Assembly (NCBI GenBank): GCA_900319645.1
Contig: ONPG01000007.1
Location: 1-64,000 of the forward strand
Length of the DNA stretch: 64,000 bases
Direction: 5' to 3'
Source: an uncultured Bacteroidales bacterium
GTDB taxonomy: Bacteria; Bacteroidota; Bacteroidia; Bacteroidales; Paludibacteraceae
Made by a program: the position numbers and the translations under genes. The notes beneath the pieces are model-generated. The model was not told the origin of the DNA and made no database searches. It worked only from the letters and a program-made list of their open reading frames with translations. Below, one piece after another: positions 54,926 through 62,709 of the stretch (positions are counted from its first letter, which is position 1; each line of letters starts with the position of its first letter).

Positions 54926-57900
54926 CCTTATATACAATACTCCGTTCTTAATGAACTTCGTACCTCGTACTTCGTCCCCTTCTACTTTCTCTACGCTTGT
55001 TCCGAGTTGCTCGCATTCCGGCATCGTGGTGTAATAGGTGATTTGCTCTGCCTCCACGCCGCAAACGATGCTCACGGAGTGTATATAAATCGAATTGGTT
55101 GCGCAGTTTACCACTATCGAAACTTTTCCCGACGCGTGGTCAAAATCACAACTCAGGTCGCGCAAACTGGTACCTCCTGTTTTCGTAACGGCCAATGTCT
55201 TCTCGCTCTCGCCGACGCGGAAAACAATCTCTCCTGCGCCTTTGCTGGCGTTCGTGCAGTAGTTGACTACTACCCTCCTTACATCGCTCATCTCCGTCTT
55301 GGTAACAGTTCCTGCGCCGCTCGAACCGGTGGCTACTTGCACGCCTTGGTTGTCCTTCACGTACTGACCGCCGTCTTTCACGCTTTGCCAAGTGCCGCTC
55401 GGCTCTGTCCATTTGGCGTCACTAAACACATATTCCGTCTCTTGCGGTTCCGGATCTTCGCCTGTTGTGGGCAGGCTATAGACCGCGAAATAATCCTGTG
55501 CTTGTGTTACCGTGAAGTCGCTTACCCATTCGTGTGCCGTGGTGTTGTCCTGTGCTAACGGAGCGGTCCACCAGCCTGCGAAAGTGTATTGGTCGCAACC
55601 CTCCGGAGCCTCCGGCACTTCGGCGATATCGCCTTCCTGTAACTGCTGGTTGCTGATCTCCTCTTCTCCGTCGAAGAATCGGATGGTTACCGGTTCTATC
55701 GAGCATCTGTAGTCGTAATCGCCGTACAGCGTTTCATTGAAAAGCATCATCGAACCGATATAGGCGCGTTGGGTCGCTTGAATAGTGATGCTTTCTATTT
55801 CCATCGGTTCTTCAGTCCGGAAATAGATATAATTCATCTCTTCACTCAGCGTCTCTGTGGTTCCGAAGGCTGTGCCGCCGTTCACGCTGAGGCTGATAGA
55901 CGAAGCGTCGTTTCCGTACTTGCAGGCTTCAATCTTTATCTCGCTTGTCCGGACGGTCTTCTCCAGAGTTATCGTCATATTTCCGTTCGCTTTGCTACTA
56001 CCTAACTTGGCGCCGTTCTTCCCTGCGAACACTTTCGTTCCGCTATACGAAGCAATATTGGTTGCACTCTCCACAATAGAGCCGATCTTCTCGCTCACAT
56101 CGCTGCCATCGGCTTCGGCGGTCGCAAACTGTACTCTTGCCCATTCAGCGTAATCGCCTTTCTTTGTGCCATATACGGCATAGAAAACGCAGGTGTCACC
56201 CACCGTTTCATAGTTATTCACCAACTCAGGCGCTTGCGTCTCGCTCCGGTAATGTTCTTCCGGAGTCCAGCCTATAAACGCTCGCCCTTCACATGCCTTG
56301 ACGAGGTATGGCGCGTTAATCCAGTCGTTTATCGCTAATGTCCGGGCACATACCGTATCCTCGGCTATCCACGTCAGTTCCTTCCATGCGTGTGCAATAA
56401 TCACAATATGGTCTTTTACCGCAGGGATATTCATCAGATGGCTCTCCTCGTCGTACGTAAATCCTGTGCCATACACCAACTTCTCTTTGCCCATATACAC
56501 TTCCCAGCACGATGCGTCGGCCAGCGAATAACCTGTTTCCGGCACAAACGTCATATTCAGGTTGTAATCGAGACTGGTTATATTGGCTTCCGGCGCACTA
56601 CAATGGATCCCGCTGGCTTCATAAACGAAGAGATATTGTTCCGTGCCCCCGTTGTACTTAAATCCCACACGGCCTCCCGCTTCGTAGATGTCTGTGATGG
56701 CGCAGCCCGCAAAAGGTGTGAACTCCGTCACAGGGTTCCTTGTCCCGGGGAACGCATCCGAAGAGGTCCCGTATCCGCTTGTTTTCCCGTCTGCCGGAAC
56801 AATCGTGCATCGTGGAGCACCTGTCGTGTTGTTCACCTCGTTGTATTCCCACGTGGTTTGGTCGAATTGCACTTTCCAAACAATCATTCCGTGACCTGGC
56901 AGATAACTGTCCCAACCTTCTTTCTGACGGTTCTCGATATAATAAACGGTTCCTGGATCCGAATAGGCTACCAAACTGTTCCCGCCGCTTATCTGGTATC
57001 CATTTCCGTATCCGATACCCATCCGGCCGTTCGCTTGCTCGTTCTTGCCTAAGAACCTCGGCGTCGCCCAACCTAAATAGTACTTGTCAAAAATACTGTA
57101 GTTAGGAGGTGTATTCCCGTTGTTGTTATAACTGCCATAATCCATAGCCGACCATTCCCCGGGCGTAATACCATTCTTAGAGTTCTCCCCATACTGGGTG
57201 TCATAGTAATCCGGCAAACCCAATACGTGACCGAACTCATGACACGGCGTGCCTATTCCCGAACGGTCTCCGTTCCCTTGCAACTCCGCCGAGCAGACAT
57301 AGTTATTAATCGTCTTCCCGTCGAAAGTTGGCAGGTTGTCTATTCCCAAATACCATTTGTTGGCGTAATAACCCGAGGTCCCGTGTGTAAAACCGTAATC
57401 CAATTGGGAATACAACCGTCCGTTGTGCGGCCAGATAGTGGCACTACTACCTCCTGCTGCCTGACCTTTACCCGCAAAAAGCAGATACACAATATCTACA
57501 TAACCGTCATTGTTGGCGTCATACAAACTGAAATCGCAACCCGCTGCCTCGGCTGCATCTACCGCATCGGTCACAAGATCAGCTGTGTACATATCGTGAT
57601 ATACTTCATCGTCTTTGGTCCCTTCTTCGCCGTAATAGGCGACATCGTGCGGCAAGGTGAACGGACCATATACATCAAATATCGGCAAATACTGACCATT
57701 GGATTGCGCGTCAAAATAATCTGCTACGCTTCCTGTCGCGCCGTTGTAGTCATAACCCGGTTGGTTGAACGATTTCCAAAAATCATATTTCCCGTTCTCC
57801 GCTTGAAACCGCACATCCTGGTATTCCACTAACAGCACTAACACTCTCTCCGGCTGAATCGGATTACCGGGGCCCATCGGCATATACATCCGTCCGTTTG

Positions 57901-58273
57901 CTCCATTCCCTTTTGCTCCATTCGTGTTGTTCCGCCCGTTTTGTCCGTGTCTCATCTGAACGTGTGCGTTTCTGCGGGCGCGTATTTCTTCCGTACTTGG
58001 AGTCGTTTGGTCTGTTACCACAAAACGTCCGTCTTTTTGTTCTTCGGCTATTCGTCCGTCTTTGGTCACCCAATAGGAGTACACCTCATCGCCCATTTGG
58101 CGCAAGAGTATTTCCTCGCCGCTCTGATACTCTCCGTAGCTGCTTTCCGCTCCGCTCTTATCCTCTCCGTAGTAGCCTGCGAGTATTTTGGTTTGCCATC
58201 CCGGGTAAGCTGGTACTCCCCAAGCGTTTATGCCCAATATAAGAGCGATGCCTGTCAATAATATCTTTTTCAT
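54845..58273 (-). CDS. Secreted M6-family metalloprotease, second copy (1142 aa)
   Basis: The signal peptide MKKILLTGIALILGINAWG is followed by VPAYPGW, as in the neighbour. The catalytic domain has zinc motif HEFGHVLGLPDYYDT (near residue 344) and YDANNDGYVDIVYLLFAG. A short Asn/Gly-rich stretch (GRNNTNGAKGNGANG) precedes the catalytic domain. C-terminal modules resemble those of the 1515-aa protein. The shared tail (KFIKNGVLYIRYKGTMYNV, GEKV) is not terminal: 12 repeat-encoded residues (RWTMDNGQWTMDK core) follow, whereas all other copies stop right after this point. Tandem duplication with the neighbour is evident. Confidence 0.92.
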   Translation of the reverse strand: MKKILLTGIALILGINAWGVPAYPGWQTKILAGYYGEDKSGAESSYGEYQSGEEILLRQMGDEVYSYWVTKDGRIAEEQKDGRFVVTDQTTPSTEEIRARRNAHVQMRHGQNGRNNTNGAKGNGANGRMYMPMGPGNPIQPERVLVLLVEYQDVRFQAENGKYDFWKSFNQPGYDYNGATGSVADYFDAQSNGQYLPIFDVYGPFTLPHDVAYYGEEGTKDDEVYHDMYTADLVTDAVDAAEAAGCDFSLYDANNDGYVDIVYLLFAGKGQAAGGSSATIWPHNGRLYSQLDYGFTHGTSGYYANKWYLGIDNLPTFDGKTINNYVCSAELQGNGDRSGIGTPCHEFGHVLGLPDYYDTQYGENSKNGITPGEWSAMDYGSYNNNGNTPPNYSIFDKYYLGWATPRFLGKNEQANGRMGIGYGNGYQISGGNSLVAYSDPGTVYYIENRQKEGWDSYLPGHGMIVWKVQFDQTTWEYNEVNNTTGAPRCTIVPADGKTSGYGTSSDAFPGTRNPVTEFTPFAGCAITDIYEAGGRVGFKYNGGTEQYLFVYEASGIHCSAPEANITSLDYNLNMTFVPETGYSLADASCWEVYMGKEKLVYGTGFTYDEESHLMNIPAVKDHIVIIAHAWKELTWIAEDTVCARTLAINDWINAPYLVKACEGRAFIGWTPEEHYRSETQAPELVNNYETVGDTCVFYAVYGTKKGDYAEWARVQFATAEADGSDVSEKIGSIVESATNIASYSGTKVFAGKNGAKLGSSKANGNMTITLEKTVRTSEIKIEACKYGNDASSISLSVNGGTAFGTTETLSEEMNYIYFRTEEPMEIESITIQATQRAYIGSMMLFNETLYGDYDYRCSIEPVTIRFFDGEEEISNQQLQEGDIAEVPEAPEGCDQYTFAGWWTAPLAQDNTTAHEWVSDFTVTQAQDYFAVYSLPTTGEDPEPQETEYVFSDAKWTEPSGTWQSVKDGGQYVKDNQGVQVATGSSGAGTVTKTEMSDVRRVVVNYCTNASKGAGEIVFRVGESEKTLAVTKTGGTSLRDLSCDFDHASGKVSIVVNCATNSIYIHSVSIVCGVEAEQITYYTTMPECEQLGTSVEKVEGDEVRGTKFIKNGVLYIRYKGTMYNVQGEKVRWTMDNGQWTMDK

Positions 58274-58307
58274 CTGCCAAATATAATCTTTCCTGCAAAT
58301 TTGGCTG

Positions 58308-58346
58308 CAAAGTTACAAAAAAAAATCGACATACACAAATGTGTAT
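58308..58346 (-). promoter_or_regulatory. Promoter of the M6 protease, palindrome at the -33 box
   Basis: On the minus strand: TTTG (58336-58339), a 20-nt spacer with a T-tract and TAACTTTG (58308-58315), 35 nt before the start codon. The -33 box is central in the palindrome CATACAC-AAAT-GTGTATG. Confidence 0.75.
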
Positions 58347-58379
58347 GCTACTTTTCTCAATTTTCTTTCATTTTTCGTT

Positions 58380-58500
58380 ACATTCCTGTCCTCCGTTCCC
58401 TCCCGTTTCCCCTCCCTTTCCCTTCCCATCCCTCCCTCCGTTCCTTTCCGTTTCCTCCTTTCCTGTCCCTCCCTTCCTGTCCCTCCCTCCCGTTGTAGGC
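58380..58500. other. Pyrimidine-rich tract
   Basis: About 120 bp are almost only C and T on the plus strand, with CCTGTCCCTCCCTTCC-type units repeated. No gene is present. Such tracts can form triplex or slipped DNA; the function is unknown. Confidence 0.7.
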
Positions 58501-58531
58501 TGGCCTCTGTCTATATATTAAGCGGGATGCG

Positions 58532-58590
58532 ATCCCGCTTCCCTCCCTATGCAATCCCGCTTCCCTCCCTATGCAATCCCGCTTCCCTCC
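58532..58590. repeat. 22-bp tandem repeat, about 2.7 units
   Basis: The unit ATCCCGCTTCCCTCC plus CTATGCA occurs at 58532-58553 and 58554-58575, with a partial third to 58590. The first unit forms a palindrome with GCGGGAT at 58522-58528. Confidence 0.85.
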
Positions 58591-58710
58591 GCTCCTCCTA
58601 ATTGTCTTTAATTGTCTTTAATTGTTGACCTCAAAAAATTCGCCCAATTCGCTTAATTCGCCGTTTGTTCCTTTTATGCCCCCCCAACCAACCCCAATTC
58701 GTTGGTTAAA

Positions 58711-58754
58711 ATAGCGTGATTATAGCGTGATTATAGCGTTATTATAGCGTGATT
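58711..58754. repeat. 11-bp tandem repeat, four units
   Basis: ATAGCGTGATT is repeated four times with one substitution (GTTATT in unit 3), upstream of the tsaD promoter. It may be iterated operator sites or simple slippage DNA. Confidence 0.85.
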
Positions 58755-58854
58755 AGCGGCTCGCTAAGGGCTCACAATCCCTCTTCCAAGCCCCTTTTTT
58801 AGCCCTTTTTCCATATAGCTTCCACTCCGTTTCCGACTGATTTTTTCACTTTTT

Positions 58855-58886
58855 CTTGCATATCTCAAAAAAAAGCAGTAATTTTG
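58855..58886 (+). promoter_or_regulatory. tsaD promoter
   Basis: CTTG (58855-58858), a 20-nt spacer and TAATTTTG (58879-58886), 21 nt before the chosen start codon. Confidence 0.7.
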
Positions 58887-58907
58887 CACCCGCAAATCAA
58901 AAAAACA

Positions 58908-60065
58908 ATGATTAATACTCAATCAACCATATCCTCAGACTCGCAACATCCTTCCTCCCTCCCTGCGGGGGAGGGCTGGGGTGGGGCTTGCATCCTCGCC
59001 ATCGAATCCTCGTGCGACGACACTTCTGCCGCCGTCATCATTGATGGTGTTCTCCGCAGTAACGTCATCGCCTCGCAGAAAGTGCATGAGGAGTTCGGAG
59101 GCGTAGTGCCCGAACTCGCCAGCCGTGCACACCAGCAGAATATCCTTCCCGTGGTGGACACCGCGCTCAAAAGGGCGGGCATCACAGCACAAGACCTCTC
59201 CGCCATCGCGTTCACACGCGGTCCCGGACTGCTCGGCTCACTCCTCGTCGGCACTTCTTTCGCAAAAGGCTTGGCTCTCTCGCTCCATATCCCTCTTATC
59301 GACGTCAACCATCTGCAGGGGCATGTCCTTGCCCATTTCGTCGAACCCTCTGAGGAACTCAAAGCCGCCACGCCCTCTTTGCAGCCTTTCGCAGGACAAC
59401 AACTCGCCCATCCCTCTTTCCCCTTCCTCTGTCTGCTCGTCTCAGGTGGTAACAGCCAGATTGTCCTTGTCAAGGCATACAACGACATGCAGATCATCGG
59501 ACAGACCATCGACGATGCCGCGGGCGAAGCCTTCGACAAATGTGCGAAAGTCCTCGGTCTCCCGTATCCCGGTGGACCCTGGATTGACAAACTGGCGAAA
59601 CTCGGCGATCCGACCAAATATCCCTTCGCCAAACCCAATATCCCCGGCTACGATTACTCTTTCTCCGGACTCAAGACCTCTTTCCTCTATACCCTTCGCG
59701 ACATGCTCCGCGAACATCATCTCGAGACCATTGACCAACTGGCGGAAGTCGTTCCCAACCTCCGTGAAGACATGTGTGCTTCCCTTCAAGCAACTGTTGT
59801 GGATATACTCATGCGCAAACTCCGCAAAGCAGCCAAAGACCTGAATATCAACCAAGTCGCCGTGGCAGGAGGTGTCTCCGCCAATAGTGCCCTTCGTCAG
59901 GCGTTTATCGACTACGGCAAACGCTATCACGCCGAGGTCTTTATCCCGCCTTTCTCCTTCACGACGGACAATGCCGCGATGGTATGCCAGACGGGTTACT
60001 TCAAGTACCTCGACCACGATTTCTGTGCAATAGATGAAGTCCCCTTCGCCAAAACCACCATCTGA
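58908..60065 (+). CDS. tsaD: tRNA threonylcarbamoyltransferase TsaD, N-terminally extended
   Basis: The protein transfers the threonylcarbamoyl group to A37 of tRNA. Core motifs are ILAIESSCDDTSAAV, TRGPGLLGSLLVG, VNHLQGHVLAHF (metal-binding His pair), LLVSGGNSQI and AVAGGVSANSALR. Family members normally start 3-5 residues before ILGIESSCDDT; here about 28 extra residues precede it (INTQSTISSDSQHPSSL, PAGEGWGGA), encoded by a GC-rich repeat element. A frame opening at a TTG (58884) falls inside the -7 box and cannot be the start. Confidence 0.94.
   Translation: MINTQSTISSDSQHPSSLPAGEGWGGACILAIESSCDDTSAAVIIDGVLRSNVIASQKVHEEFGGVVPELASRAHQQNILPVVDTALKRAGITAQDLSAIAFTRGPGLLGSLLVGTSFAKGLALSLHIPLIDVNHLQGHVLAHFVEPSEELKAATPSLQPFAGQQLAHPSFPFLCLLVSGGNSQIVLVKAYNDMQIIGQTIDDAAGEAFDKCAKVLGLPYPGGPWIDKLAKLGDPTKYPFAKPNIPGYDYSFSGLKTSFLYTLRDMLREHHLETIDQLAEVVPNLREDMCASLQATVVDILMRKLRKAAKDLNINQVAVAGGVSANSALRQAFIDYGKRYHAEVFIPPFSFTTDNAAMVCQTGYFKYLDHDFCAIDEVPFAKTTI
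58947..58991. repeat. GC-rich palindromic element at the 5' end of tsaD
   Basis: CCTCCCTCCCTGCGGGGGAG continues into GGCTGGGGTGGGG. It has the same layout as the elements inside dapB and is in frame. Confidence 0.75.
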
Positions 60066-60070
60066 AAATT

Positions 60071-60709
60071 GTGAATGTCAAATCCTACAAAGAAGCCCTG
60101 CGTCCATACCGGGATGTGATCATCTTTATGCTGACGCTTTTCGCCGTGAACTACTTCTGGAAGTTCACCGTCTCCGGCGATGAGTTCGACGAGCAGGTCA
60201 CCTGGTTCGGACTTGATATCACAGCTCCCTTTGAGTTCATGGCACGCCATGTCGCCTCGGCGGTCTATTGGCTTGTCTCGCTCTTCCGGGACGACGTCAC
60301 ACTCATTAGCGACCACACCATCCGTTTCCCCAACGGAGTTGGCACAACCATCGTTTGGGGCTGTTCCGGCCTCAAGCAGATGTTCATCTGGACGTTCCTC
60401 ATACTCACCATCTGTGACGTCCGCAAAGCCGACAAGGCTAAATCGCCAATTACCGATCACCAATTACCGATCACTAATCCTAAATCTTCCCTCCTTCTCC
60501 ACAAACTCTGGTTCATACCGCTCGGATGGATCTGTTGCTATGCCTTTAACATCCTGCGTATTTTCCTGATAACCATACTGATAGAGGACTATCCCACGTG
60601 GTTTAATTTCCTCCACGATTACCTCTTCAAGTACGCTTTCTACGGCATGCTTTTCCTGCTTTGGGTCGTATTTATAGAAAAAATCCGCCCCTCGCAAGAG
60701 ACGGATTGA
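60071..60709 (+). CDS. Exosortase/archaeosortase-family membrane protein (212 aa)
   Basis: A polytopic membrane protein of about six helices. The three residues typical of exosortases are visible: Cys in WGCSGLKQM (C98), Arg in FNILRIFLI (R163) and His in NFLHDYLFKYAFYG (H182). These transpeptidase-like enzymes cleave C-terminal motif-TM-basic signals. The start is GTG, 5 nt after tsaD, so the genes are probably co-transcribed. Residues about 125-139 (SPITDHQLPITNPKS), between two membrane segments, are encoded by a 7-nt repeat. A candidate substrate in the window is the 245-aa Cys-rich protein. Confidence 0.82.
   Translation: MNVKSYKEALRPYRDVIIFMLTLFAVNYFWKFTVSGDEFDEQVTWFGLDITAPFEFMARHVASAVYWLVSLFRDDVTLISDHTIRFPNGVGTTIVWGCSGLKQMFIWTFLILTICDVRKADKAKSPITDHQLPITNPKSSLLLHKLWFIPLGWICCYAFNILRIFLITILIEDYPTWFNFLHDYLFKYAFYGMLFLLWVVFIEKIRPSQETD
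60446..60480. repeat. 7-nt repeat (CCAATTA/CCGATCA) inside the exosortase-like gene
   Basis: CCAATTACCGATCA occurs twice, then CTAATCC. It is in frame and encodes the PITDHQLPITN segment. Confidence 0.9.
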
Positions 60710-60790
60710 TATCCTTTATTACGCCAAATCACTATTGTCCCAATAGTATCTATCCTCACTTCCTTTAGTGGATGGAGGACAGCCTCGGCG

Positions 60791-61813
60791 TTACCTGTAC
60801 TTCGTTTCTGTACAATCGCCTAAGATCGACAGGTACGATTCGTACCGGCTGATAGCTATCTCGTCGTGCTCCACGGCATCAATAACCGCGCAGCCCGGCT
60901 CGTTGGTGTGTGTGCAGTTTCCGAAACGGCACTCGCTGCTTTTCCGGAAGATCTCACGGAAGAAATGACCCACTTCTTCTTTTTCAAAATCAATCGTCCC
61001 GAATCCCTTGATTCCCGGCGTGTCAATCAGCCAGCCATGAATACCGTCCTTTGTACTTGGTACTTGGTCACTTAGTCCCTTGTACTCGTACATTTCCGAG
61101 AAAGTGGTGGTGTGCATACCTTTGTCGTGTGCGTCGGAAATCTTTCCCGTCCGTGTCATCTCTTTGCCGAACAAAGCGTTCAGTAATGTGGACTTGCCGA
61201 CGCCCGAGTTGCCGGATAGCAAGGTCACTTTTCCTTCTAACAAACCCGGTAATTCGGACACCTCTATGTCTCCGGATATGGCAGACATCGCTAATGTCTG
61301 ATAACCAATACTTTCGTATAATTGGCGCAACTCTTCCAACTTTGCCAACTCGTCCTCCGTGAGCAGATCGGTCTTGTTGAAAATCAGTACTGCCGGTACG
61401 CGATAAGCCTCGCAGGTCGCTAAGAATCGGTCAATAAACGTAGTGCTTGTCTGCGGATGATTGACCGTGACAATCAAAGCCACCTGGTCGATGTTTGCTG
61501 CCAGGATATGGCTCTCTTTGCTCAGGTTGGTGGACTTGCGGATGATATAGTTCCGCCGCTCTTCCACATCCGTAATCCAATAAACACCATTGTCCTTTGT
61601 CCATTGTCCTTTGTCCTTTGTCCATCGTCCATCGTCCTTTGTCCCTTGTCCTTGGTCACTTAGTACCTTCACAAAGTCTCCAACGGCCACAGGATTAGTA
61701 CTACGAATACCCCGGATGCGGAAATTGCCTTTTACATGGCATTCCACATCCTGCCCGTCGTCCAGCCGGACGACGTAGCTGCTACCCGTTGACTTAATGA
61801 CGAGACCTCTCAA
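60791..61813 (-). CDS. rsgA: Small ribosomal subunit biogenesis GTPase RsgA
   Basis: The circularly permuted GTPase is shown by NKTD (G4), GNSGVGKST (G1, near residues 201-209) and DTPGIKGFG (G3). An N-terminal OB domain and a C-terminal zinc finger (C295, C300, H302, C308) complete it. It helps mature the 30S subunit. Two repeat-encoded inserts lie in loops: residues about 51-76 in the OB domain (QGTKDDGRWTKDKGQWTKD core) and about 244-256 before G3 (YKGLSDQVPSTKDG). All motifs are intact, so it is probably functional. Confidence 0.95.
   Translation of the reverse strand: MRGLVIKSTGSSYVVRLDDGQDVECHVKGNFRIRGIRSTNPVAVGDFVKVLSDQGQGTKDDGRWTKDKGQWTKDNGVYWITDVEERRNYIIRKSTNLSKESHILAANIDQVALIVTVNHPQTSTTFIDRFLATCEAYRVPAVLIFNKTDLLTEDELAKLEELRQLYESIGYQTLAMSAISGDIEVSELPGLLEGKVTLLSGNSGVGKSTLLNALFGKEMTRTGKISDAHDKGMHTTTFSEMYEYKGLSDQVPSTKDGIHGWLIDTPGIKGFGTIDFEKEEVGHFFREIFRKSSECRFGNCTHTNEPGCAVIDAVEHDEIAISRYESYLSILGDCTETKYR
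61046..61090. repeat. 7-nt repeat (GTACTTG) inside rsgA, near G3
   Basis: GTCCTTTGTACTTGGTACTT and GGTCACTTAGTCCCTTGTAC, in frame. Confidence 0.85.
61588..61667. repeat. 7-nt repeat (TTGTCCT/TTGTCCA) inside rsgA OB domain
   Basis: About eleven 7-nt units (GTCCTTT, GTCCATT, GTCCATC and variants) over 80 bp, in frame. Confidence 0.92.
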
Positions 61814-61822
61814 TATAGTGAC

Positions 61823-62005
61823 GATCGATTATTATTTACGATTTGACGATTTACGATTTACGATTGATTGACGATTTACCGCTTCGCGGGATTGACGATT
61901 TATGCGAACAATCGAACAATTATTTCAATGGAACAATAACTCGTACCTCGTCAATCGTCCAATCGTCAATAGATTCGTACCTCGTCAATCGTCCAATCGT
62001 CAATC
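61823..62005. repeat. Repeat-filled gap between rsgA and frr
   Basis: TTTACGA and TTGACGA units (61831-61895) are followed by two copies of a longer unit containing CGTACCTCGTCAATCGTCCA (about 61942-62005). No gene is present. Confidence 0.85.
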
Positions 62006-62569
62006 TTATACTGTCATAATCTCTTTCTCCTTGGCGGCGTAGAGAGCTTCCACCTTGGCGATGTACTTGTCGTGTACTTTCTGGATGTCCTCTTCGGCGT
62101 CTTTCTCCACGTCCTCGCTCAGACCGTTCTTGACGAGTTTCTTGAACTCCTCAATCGCGTCACGGCGGGCGTTACGGATCGACATCTTGGCATTCTCCGT
62201 CTCTGCCTTACATTGTTTGCAGAGCTCACGACGACGTTCCTCGGTCAGCGGCGGCAGAATCAAACGGATCGTCTCGCCGTTGTTGGAGGGAGCCAGACCG
62301 ATGTTCGAGTTGATGATGGCGCGCTCTATCTCGCTGATGAGTTTCTTCTCCCACGGTGTGATGGCAATTGTGCGGGCGTCTGGAGTGGTTACCGTGGCGC
62401 AACTGCTCAACGGCGACATCGTCCCGTAGTAGTCAATCTTGATCGGATCCAAGATACGAGGGTTGGCTTTGCCGGCACGTATATGTTGGAGCGTGTCGTC
62501 CAGGTGTGCTACGGCATTCTGCATCTGCTCTTCGGCTGCAGTTTCATACAATTCTAATTCGTCGTTCAT
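62006..62569 (-). CDS. frr: Ribosome recycling factor
   Basis: The three-helix-bundle factor that splits post-termination ribosomes with EF-G. Motifs include [20 protein letters not shown] (core IRAGKANP), [25 protein letters not shown] and [15 protein letters not shown]-type [13 protein letters not shown]. It has 187 aa, the normal length. It lies downstream of pyrH, a common order. Confidence 0.96.
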   Translation of the reverse strand: MNDELELYETAAEEQMQNAVAHLDDTLQHIRAGKANPRILDPIKIDYYGTMSPLSSCATVTTPDARTIAITPWEKKLISEIERAIINSNIGLAPSNNGETIRLILPPLTEERRRELCKQCKAETENAKMSIRNARRDAIEEFKKLVKNGLSEDVEKDAEEDIQKVHDKYIAKVEALYAAKEKEIMTV

Positions 62570-62589
62570 AATATTTTTTGGATTAAGGA

Positions 62590-62707
62590 TTGCAAGCTTT
62601 GCTTGCTAAAGGAATAAGGAATAAAGACTAAAATGTTTAGTATAGTCGTAGCCGTTATGTCTTTACTCTTTCAGCGAAGCGGTCTTTACTCTTTTAGCGA
62701 AGCGGTC
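62590..62707. repeat. Palindrome and TCTTTACTC/AGCGAAGCGGTCT repeats between frr and pyrH
   Basis: GCAAGC-TTT-GCTTGC (62593-62607) is followed by two copies of TCTTTACTCTTTYAGCGAAG with CGGTCT. The same block recurs at 63430-63510 upstream of pyrH. Confidence 0.85.
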
Positions 62708-62709
62708 TA

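Noticed and set aside
58884-58907. Upstream TTG start for tsaD
   Set aside because: The TTG is part of the TAATTTTG promoter box, so it would not be transcribed.
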